Assembly (NCBI RefSeq): GCF_900101165.1
Contig: NZ_FNFK01000004.1
Span: 1 to 64,000, forward strand
DNA from: Alkalibacterium thalassium
GTDB taxonomy: Bacteria; Bacillota; Bacilli; Lactobacillales; Carnobacteriaceae_A
Direction: 5' to 3'
Length of the DNA: 64,000 nucleotides
Shown here piece after piece: positions 57,981 to 64,000 of the stretch. Both the position numbers and the translations under genes were made by a program. The first letter of the stretch is position 1. The number at the start of each line of letters is the position of its first letter. The notes beneath the pieces are model-generated. The model did not search any database. It was not told the DNA's origin and saw only the letters and a list, made by a program, of their open reading frames with translations.

Positions 57981-58254
57981 TTTCAGACGTAACTCCTTTC
58001 CTGCGGGTGATTTCCCCTACATCTTACCACTAAATCACCTTATTCTGAATTTTTTTAACAAATTGTGACAACACTCTAATTATTTTCATTTTTAACATGC
58101 ATTTAACCCTTCACCAATCTCCGGCTTGTGATAAGATACTTGTAATGACGCAATTTTCATAGAAAACGCATGAGATTAGCATTTTATTAAATCTGTCTAT
58201 TAAAGACAGCACAATGTCCCAAATGAATTTGTGAGAAAAAGGAGCTTTTGATTA

Positions 58255-60459
58255 GTGAATAAAAAACGTGTAATGCTATGGTGTGCAGCCTGCGCAGTGG
58301 TTCTTGTACTTGGTATACTTTTACCAGCCACTTCTGCCTTGGCTCATGACCGTCATCACTCTGACGAGTACATAGATATTATCGTCAGGTACAGCGGCGA
58401 GGTTCCATCAGAAGAAGACCTCGACCCGGAATTCAAAAATGTACGTACAATGACACTTCTCCCTGTTCAGACGATGTCCGTCCCAGCTTCTTCAATCAAG
58501 GACATCAGTCAGATGGAGAATGTCGAACGTATCACCTATGACCAGGAGATGCACACAACCAGTACCGGTCACAGTTACCCCGTTCAGGCCGACGACTGGA
58601 ATCAGGACATGATCGGTACATTCAATGCCTGGGAAGAAGGCATCACAGGCGAATCAGTCAGTGTTGCAGTTTTGGACACTGGTTTCTATGAGCACGGTGA
58701 TATTGAGTACGCCGGTGGGTACAGTATATTTGAAGATGACACAGAAAACCCTGACTACTGGACGAACGATCACGACGGTCACGGTACACATGTCGCCAGC
58801 ATCATTGGTGCCAACCAGGGGTCGCGTGCTCAAGGCGTGGCACCTGGAGTAAACCTTTATGGTGTAAAAGTATATCACCAGAAAGACGGAGACACGACTA
58901 ATGCAAGTAACCTACTAGCCGGACTACAGTGGGCAATCAATGAAAATATGGACATTATCAGTATCAGTTCAGGCTATGGTAAAGTCAGTCAGGAAATTCA
59001 TGATCTGATCAAAATTGCCGACCAGCAGGGGATCCTTGTGGTTGCTGCAAGCGGAAATATCTCAGAAAATAAGAACATCATCGATTATCCTGCAGCTCAT
59101 CCTGAAGTGATCGCTGTGGCCAACGTCGATCAGAATGGTTATCGGGCAAGCGACTCAATGATTTCAGCAAAAAACGAACTGGCTGCTCCTGGTCGAGACA
59201 TTTTAGGCTTAGGCATCGATGGACCGGATAGTTTCAGAACAATGTCCGGCACCTCTCAAGCAACCCCACACGTTGCTGGAATTGCTGCACTACTGATGCA
59301 GAAATATCCAGAGGAATCAGCTGCTCAAATAAGAGCACGGATGGCTGAAAAAGCTAGAGACCTTGGTCCGGAAGGGCACGATGAAGACTATGGATACGGA
59401 CTCGTTCATTATCTTCCTGAACAGATGGAAGAGCCCGAGCCCGAAGAAGATGATACGGAATCTGACTCCGATGACGACACTGAAACAGAAGACGGTATAA
59501 CTGATGAAGATACTGATGAAAACGAAAACGGTAATGGAGAAGAACAGGATTCGGAAGAAATAGACGATACCGAATCCCCTCAGGATGACCTGGAAGACGA
59601 TTCGTCCCCTGAAGAAGAGCCAGCTGAGGATCAGGAATCAGAGGATAGTCAAGACGACGCATCAGATGCTGATGAAGAAGACGAAGCTGAAGAAGAAGAG
59701 CCTCATCAGAGTACGGTATGGATCCGCCCTTCAGACACGAACGGGATGGCCGTCATCGATGACGAAGACCTGGAAGCTGTCGCAGACAATGGCCTGCTGG
59801 CAATCTCCTTTGACTCGTCACTGGAATATATTGAGCGAGTCAATCTTACTCCAGAACAAGTTGAATCGATCAGAAGCCGAAATATTACACTACTGATTGT
59901 ACGTATCGATATGGAATGGGTCATTCCGGCAGCTAACCTGACTGAAGGAGAGGCTTTCCTGTCTTTCGAAACAGTTCAGGAGCCTCTGGACTACAGTGAG
60001 ACTGCTCACAGCGATCTGATCGACTTCTCAATTGAACAGAATGACCAGATGATTACGTCTTTCCCTGAACAGATGACTTACCGCTTCTTTACAGAACAGG
60101 CTGAAGCCAATCAGCACCAGTTATACGAGTGGAACACGGCTCAGGAAGAATGGATTCTACTTGGCGACACCTATATTAACAGCGCGGTAGTCGGACAGAC
60201 TGCATCGGTTGCGACTATGGCTGTCTTTGATCCGATAGAACTGGAAGCTGCCATTTTAAGCAGTGAAGAACCGGAAGAAATAGAAGAAGTAACCGAGGAA
60301 CCTGAAGAAGAATCGGAAGAAGATGAAACTGAAGAATCAACACGTGCTTCATTCGGTGACGGAGACAGCGAACTCCCAGTTGTACTGATTGGAGGCCTCG
60401 TTATCCTGACTTCAGTCGGTGGAGGATTCTACTTCTTTGGCGGTAAACCTAAGCAGTAG
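58255..60459 (+). CDS. Membrane-anchored subtilisin-like serine protease (S8)
   Basis: 734 residues, GTG start after AAGGAG. Signal peptide (1-30), inhibitor I9-like propeptide (about 38-100), and a subtilase domain with catalytic Asp141 (VAVLDTGF), His176 (DGHGTHVA), oxyanion Asn268 (AASGN) and Ser334 (GTSQATPHV). A roughly 110-residue Asp/Glu-rich stretch follows (about 395-480), then a beta-rich domain (TVWIRPSDTNGMA to VATMAVFDPIEL), a second acidic linker and a C-terminal membrane helix (LPVVLIGGLVILTS...) with a KPKQ tail. Probably active on the outer membrane surface. The acidic linkers suggest a salty or alkaline habitat. The 275-base gap upstream shows no gene. Confidence 0.9.
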   Translation: MNKKRVMLWCAACAVVLVLGILLPATSALAHDRHHSDEYIDIIVRYSGEVPSEEDLDPEFKNVRTMTLLPVQTMSVPASSIKDISQMENVERITYDQEMHTTSTGHSYPVQADDWNQDMIGTFNAWEEGITGESVSVAVLDTGFYEHGDIEYAGGYSIFEDDTENPDYWTNDHDGHGTHVASIIGANQGSRAQGVAPGVNLYGVKVYHQKDGDTTNASNLLAGLQWAINENMDIISISSGYGKVSQEIHDLIKIADQQGILVVAASGNISENKNIIDYPAAHPEVIAVANVDQNGYRASDSMISAKNELAAPGRDILGLGIDGPDSFRTMSGTSQATPHVAGIAALLMQKYPEESAAQIRARMAEKARDLGPEGHDEDYGYGLVHYLPEQMEEPEPEEDDTESDSDDDTETEDGITDEDTDENENGNGEEQDSEEIDDTESPQDDLEDDSSPEEEPAEDQESEDSQDDASDADEEDEAEEEEPHQSTVWIRPSDTNGMAVIDDEDLEAVADNGLLAISFDSSLEYIERVNLTPEQVESIRSRNITLLIVRIDMEWVIPAANLTEGEAFLSFETVQEPLDYSETAHSDLIDFSIEQNDQMITSFPEQMTYRFFTEQAEANQHQLYEWNTAQEEWILLGDTYINSAVVGQTASVATMAVFDPIELEAAILSSEEPEEIEEVTEEPEEESEEDETEESTRASFGDGDSELPVVLIGGLVILTSVGGGFYFFGGKPKQ

Positions 60460-60499
60460 AATGGTCATTGCCTAGCTGATTTTAATCTTATATCTGAAC

Positions 60500-60537
60500 A
60501 AAAAAGGATCACCCGACGTTGGGCGATCCTTTTTTTT
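60500..60537. terminator. Bidirectional terminator after the protease gene
   Basis: AAAAAAGGATC and GATCCTTTTTT flank an inner CCCGACGTTGGG stem. Runs of A and T on both sides allow it to serve both converging genes. Confidence 0.93.
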
Positions 60538-60539
60538 AT

Positions 60540-60866
60540 TTATTTAAATGAATACGGCCGTCTTCTGCCTGACTTGTTTCTAAGCTTGTAAATAATCGGG
60601 TTCAGAATAGCCAACAGGACAACGCCCAGGAACATGTAGAACGTCAGTGAATCCCCATCTAAAGTAAAGTCTTCGAGGAAGGTATTTTCAACAATCAGCA
60701 AAGCTGTAGCAATTGCCAGATGTGAAATGGAAATAGCCAGAACTGAAAAGAAAGTCACTACAGTGTTTCTGCCTTTTGGAACAAGAGAAAGAACTAAAAA
60801 CAGCACTAATATAGCCAGGGTAATGCCAAACACTAATCTAAATTCCGTGAATAATTCAAGATCCAT
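60540..60866 (-). CDS. Small membrane protein of unknown function
   Basis: 108 residues with three predicted membrane helices (about 10-30, 37-60 and 74-95), a short extracellular acidic loop and a basic tail RNKSGRRRP. An AAAGGAG site precedes the ATG. No family recognised. It has its own gap of 98 bases to the next gene upstream. Confidence 0.6.
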   Translation of the reverse strand: MDLELFTEFRLVFGITLAILVLFLVLSLVPKGRNTVVTFFSVLAISISHLAIATALLIVENTFLEDFTLDGDSLTFYMFLGVVLLAILNPIIYKLRNKSGRRRPYSFK

Positions 60867-60964
60867 TTTATAAACTCCTTTAATTCATATACTTACTATA
60901 TTCTACAAGGCAACCTCAGAAAATACAATCTTTTTAAAATGAAATATCACTGTCTGATACTCAA

Positions 60965-61657
60965 TTAATAAAACTGCCGTCCAAACAGCCAGCCTCCGAT
61001 CATATCGGTGACTGAATAGTAGTGTTCCATACGGGACGGATCCACTCCCTGTTCATCGTCGGTCAAGTGCAGGGCTTCAAAAATGATGTGGTGTTCATTG
61101 TAAAAGCCAATGTCTTCGAACTGCTCGTCGACCAGCCTATGTTCACGCCCAATCAGATAACTCGAGTCTTCAGACCAGTGAACCACACCGTCCAGCCGAA
61201 ACGTATAAGCGTCATCTTCTCCATATGAAAAATAATGCTGACTGCCGTTTGAGCCTACATAGGTATAGGGGAAGTCGCGCGTCACTTCCTCATCTTCGTA
61301 CATCTCAAGCTGAGTCAGATTCTCCCCTAAGCTCTCAGAACGTCTGTAGGCACTGGCGATCGCTGGATCTTCGTGTGTTTCCATACCAAAAATCGTTGCC
61401 CGATCTCTTATCCCCGGATGAATGTAGTCATTCTGATCAAGCCAGAAATTATGAGATCGGTGTCCCCACAAGCCGTAGATAATAGCAGGTGTCAGTAGAC
61501 TGAAAAACACCAGATGACCGATTTTCTGCGCTCTAGTCTTCCGGTCGGTGTAGATCAGTATGAACAGGTAAACTCCTGCCAATATGATCATGGCGATTGC
61601 TATAGCCGGCAAGGTAAACGTATAGAACTGTTCAGCTGCCATCCATTGTCTAAACAT
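60965..61657 (-). CDS. Membrane-anchored protein of unknown function, paralogue 1
   Basis: 230 residues. Two N-terminal membrane helices (about 12-36 and 46-64), then an extracellular or cytoplasmic domain that begins NFWLDQNDYIHPGIRDRATI and contains HYFSYGEDDAYTFRLDGVVHW. It is clearly homologous to the next gene upstream: FW-x-(D/E)QNDYIHPGIR, HYFS(Y/F)G(E/D)-(E/D)D-x-Y and other segments align over the full length. I do not recognise the family. It is the last gene of the cluster. Confidence 0.7.
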   Translation of the reverse strand: MFRQWMAAEQFYTFTLPAIAIAMIILAGVYLFILIYTDRKTRAQKIGHLVFFSLLTPAIIYGLWGHRSHNFWLDQNDYIHPGIRDRATIFGMETHEDPAIASAYRRSESLGENLTQLEMYEDEEVTRDFPYTYVGSNGSQHYFSYGEDDAYTFRLDGVVHWSEDSSYLIGREHRLVDEQFEDIGFYNEHHIIFEALHLTDDEQGVDPSRMEHYYSVTDMIGGWLFGRQFY

Positions 61658-61684
61658 AGGTCTCTCCTATTCTAATATCCTGTT

Positions 61685-62380
61685 TTAGTCACGCTGATTC
61701 GGGAAAATCCAGTTCGGATAAACTTCACTGATTGCTGTCATACGATAATCAGACAAATCGGCCAGCTCTCTCTGCTCTGTTTCAGGTAACAGAAGAACAT
61801 CAAAAATAATATCAAAGTCTTTTGCGAAACCTAATGTCTCGAAGCGGTCATCTGTCAGCCTGAACTGCCAGCCGTGAATGTCCCGTTCGCCTCGGGTCCA
61901 CTCTACAGTACCCCTGATCCGGAATGCATACTGGTCTTCGTCTCCGAAAGAAAAATAATGGGTATCGTCTCTGGATCCCAGATAATCGTAAATCATTGGC
62001 TGTACCCTGGCATCAGCTTCATATTTTTCCAGTGCATTCAATTGTCTATAAAGAGACGGGCTCTGACGCTGGGCTCTTATGACCTGCCGATCCTCATCTG
62101 ACCGAATCCCTAAGATATAGGTATATTCTCTGATTCCGGGGTGAATGTAATCATTCTGCTCCACCCAGAAGCTGTAGCGGAGATGACCGAAGACAAAATA
62201 CAGCAGACTGAGTAAAAGGATACTGATCACACTTAAATTAGCCCCTTTCCTCAGCTTCTGACCATTGGCTGTGTAAGAATAAATAAAAATATAGACAAAC
62301 ACAAGGACAGCCAGGCCGATTATGGTCCAAGGCATGATTAGTGAGTAGAAGCGTTCGGCTTCGATCCAGGATTCATACAT
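61685..62380 (-). CDS. Membrane-anchored protein of unknown function, paralogue 2
   Basis: 231 residues, same plan as the neighbouring paralogue: two N-terminal helices (about 12-34 and 47-64), then SFWVEQNDYIHPGIREYTYI and THYFSFGDEDQYAFRIRGTV. Gap to the downstream paralogue is 27 bases and to the lipoprotein gene 13 bases, so the genes form an operon. The two copies are well diverged; the duplication is not recent. Confidence 0.7.
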   Translation of the reverse strand: MYESWIEAERFYSLIMPWTIIGLAVLVFVYIFIYSYTANGQKLRKGANLSVISILLLSLLYFVFGHLRYSFWVEQNDYIHPGIREYTYILGIRSDEDRQVIRAQRQSPSLYRQLNALEKYEADARVQPMIYDYLGSRDDTHYFSFGDEDQYAFRIRGTVEWTRGERDIHGWQFRLTDDRFETLGFAKDFDIIFDVLLLPETEQRELADLSDYRMTAISEVYPNWIFPNQRD

Positions 62381-62393
62381 AGGTTAGCTCCTT

Positions 62394-63305
62394 CTACTTC
62401 TCTTCCAGTAACAGCTGGTCGACCATCGGCAGATAAAGAACATCTCCTTCATCCAGGTCGATCACCGGCTTGTCTTCTTCAAACCTCTGTCTCTGCATTT
62501 CATTCATTTCATATATTTCCGGGGTAATCTGCCCTCGTTCAAGCAGCGACTGATTGTCTTCTGCGCTTATGACCCCGGCAGGATTCATACGCGAGTGCAG
62601 TTCAATAATGGCTACCTCATCATTCTCAGAAAGGAGATAAAGTTCCGAAGCCCTGGGACCCGTAGCACTTTCTATCGTATACTGCCCGGGTGACAGGTGC
62701 GTTCCTACACTGTAGTGTCCGGATGTCAGTGTGATCTGCTCTTCACCGAGCCCGGTATTCACCCAGTTGTTCCCGGTTTCTCCAGAATAGTCCACATAAA
62801 GGATTGGATCATTCCCGCTTACCTCAACCGTGTAGCCTTCTCGCAAATCGACATAGGCCTGCATCACGCCAGTTTCATTCTGAAAATGCTGATCAAAAGC
62901 CACTGAATCAGTTTCGTCTCTAATCACGACGTGTGCTGTGTGGATGATCCAGAATTCAGGCCTGAAATCGCTCGACTCACTTTGAATATAAACCCGACCT
63001 TCAGGCAAGTCTTCGCCTACACTATACTCCCCTTCGTTCAGTTCAAAAGAGCCTGCGTCAGAAAAGTCCAGCGCGTCCTCTCTTAATCGGCTGCTCAGCG
63101 GATACCGTCTATAGATGCCTTCGAATGCCTCATCCACCTGGGATGATTCGCTGTAGCGCTCAATCGCTTCCTCATCAGGTTCGATCGGCCCCCCATCATA
63201 ATGCGGTGAGCGGAGACCTGTAAAGCCGGCACAGCCGGAAAGCAGCATAAGTACACCGCTCAGTCCAGTCAGCTTGACGGACAGTTTAAACCGGTTCAGT
63301 CTCAT
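62394..63305 (-). CDS. Lipoprotein with two VGxxLxxGxY-type repeats
   Basis: 303 residues from the ATG at 63305, which lies seven bases after AGGGGG; an ATG two codons earlier is too close to it, and a longer in-frame start inside the ABC gene is unlikely. Lipobox LLSGC. Two similar segments, GEYSVGEDLPEGRVYI and GHYSVGTHLSPGQYTI, are repeats of a motif seen in many Gram-positive surface proteins of unknown role. Its start overlaps the end of the upstream ATPase gene by 20 bases. Function not known; probably acts with the ATPase and paralogues. Confidence 0.72.
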   Translation of the reverse strand: MRLNRFKLSVKLTGLSGVLMLLSGCAGFTGLRSPHYDGGPIEPDEEAIERYSESSQVDEAFEGIYRRYPLSSRLREDALDFSDAGSFELNEGEYSVGEDLPEGRVYIQSESSDFRPEFWIIHTAHVVIRDETDSVAFDQHFQNETGVMQAYVDLREGYTVEVSGNDPILYVDYSGETGNNWVNTGLGEEQITLTSGHYSVGTHLSPGQYTIESATGPRASELYLLSENDEVAIIELHSRMNPAGVISAEDNQSLLERGQITPEIYEMNEMQRQRFEEDKPVIDLDEGDVLYLPMVDQLLLEEK

Positions 63306-64000
63306 GCTCATGCCCCCTGTCGTAAGAATGAAGTTCCAGGCCGTAGAGATGAGAATAATATTCTCCCGTTCCAAGCGGTCCCACTGTCAAGGCACCGTCT
63401 TTCATCTGACGGATCATCTGATAAAGAGCCAGCTGTTCTTTTTCATTAAGGGTTTCAAGTGGAATGCACAGCATGCTGTTCCCCAGATGCATAGTTCCTT
63501 CAGGCAAAGCTATAGACTCTTCCAGCTTCTCAGTCTGCTTCTGTGTACACATGAGTTTGAAATAGTCGATTTTATCTACATGGTGGTCGAAGACAAAATG
63601 CAGCTGCTTGTCTTTCAGGAAAAAGACTTTGTCCGCGTACTCGTCCAGATTGTCGAGCAGGTGGGAAGCGACCATGATGATTTTTCCATCGCGTCTCAGG
63701 TCAATCAATATGTCAGAGACGAGCGACACGTTTTCCGGATCGAGTCCGTTCATGACCTCGTCCATGAACATGATCGGTGTATCGGCCGCCACCACCATGG
63801 CAAAGCAGAGTCGCTGGCGCATACCTAGAGAGTAGGTGCTGACTTTGCGGTCCACATAGTCTTCCATTTCCAGACGTTTGATGATCGCCTGAACCTGATC
63901 GCGCTTGCCTGACCACATATCCGCATACATCTGGATATGCTCCGTTCCGGAAAAGTTTTCATGCAGATCGGCCTGATTCGGAAAAAAGGTGATTAGCTTA
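63286..64000 (-). CDS. ABC transporter ATP-binding protein (5' end outside the window)
   Basis: 238 residues in the window. The frame is open to the edge, running through KLITFFPNQADLHENFSGTE before the first ATG at 63930. Visible are the signature YSLGMRQRLCFAMVVA and Walker B IMFMDEVMNGLDPENV; Walker A lies beyond the edge. The last 100 residues form an accessory domain ending near EHETEPV. The type resembles ABC-2 drug or peptide exporters. A permease is not in the window and may lie upstream. Confidence 0.85.
   Translation of the reverse strand, partial: KLITFFPNQADLHENFSGTEHIQMYADMWSGKRDQVQAIIKRLEMEDYVDRKVSTYSLGMRQRLCFAMVVAADTPIMFMDEVMNGLDPENVSLVSDILIDLRRDGKIIMVASHLLDNLDEYADKVFFLKDKQLHFVFDHHVDKIDYFKLMCTQKQTEKLEESIALPEGTMHLGNSMLCIPLETLNEKEQLALYQMIRQMKDGALTVGPLGTGEYYSHLYGLELHSYDRGHEHETEPV

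Overview
The window reads as a chromosomal segment of a low-to-moderate GC Gram-positive bacterium, most likely a lactic acid bacterium (order Lactobacillales, possibly a Carnobacteriaceae-like salt- or alkali-tolerant genus). The grounds are a purC-S-Q-L-F-M-N-H-D-E-K-B operon with a lactococcal-type PurBox, a fused glutamine-type binding protein/permease, a MalT-MapP maltose route known from Enterococcus, a DexB-like glucosidase, an LPxT-type surface amylase, and acidic extracellular proteins. The genus is an inference. No rRNA, tRNA or CRISPR was seen.

Layout. 1-1250: the 3' end of a TnpB-type IS element with its probable omega RNA, next to a decayed 6-phospho-beta-glucosidase gene. 1.3-14.5 kb: a twelve-gene de novo purine operon on the minus strand, with promoter and PurBoxes upstream of purC. 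14.5-17.7 kb: a Fur-box promoter in front of a flavin reductase gene broken by one stop codon, then uxaC and an XRE regulator. 17.7-20 kb: an amino-acid ABC transporter. 20.8-25 kb: a MORN-like protein, gluconokinase, 6-phosphogluconate dehydrogenase and a divergent RpiR regulator. 25-29 kb: a second RpiR regulator, a maltose-type PTS and a GH4 6-phospho-alpha-glucosidase. 29.4-32 kb: a second amino-acid ABC transporter. 32-54 kb: a large maltose/maltodextrin/starch region. 54.3-58 kb: a small membrane protein, a GH42 beta-galactosidase and a JetD-like (DUF3323/DUF2399) protein. 58.2-60.5 kb: a membrane-anchored subtilase. 60.5-64 kb: an uncharacterised membrane protein/lipoprotein/ABC ATPase cluster that runs off the edge.

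How the genes work together. Starch and maltodextrins would be cut by a surface amylase, imported by MalEFG (its ATPase is not in the window) and processed by a cytoplasmic neopullulanase, DexB-like and oligo-1,6-glucosidases, maltose phosphorylase and beta-phosphoglucomutase. Maltose can also enter by MalT as the 6'-phosphate, be dephosphorylated by MapP and phosphorylated further by glucokinase. A third route is the GlvC-type PTS with the GH4 enzyme. Three promoters of the starch/maltose region carry the same LacI-type operator, 12 bp upstream of the -35 box, which suggests that MalR acts as an activator.

The most unusual signal is non-coding. At least five intergenic regions carry tandem arrays with a 51-52 bp period (about five helical turns). 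The arrays are near-homogeneous within a locus but mostly unrelated in sequence between loci; four sets share a CTCA-(13-15 nt, T-rich)-(T/C)GAG junction.
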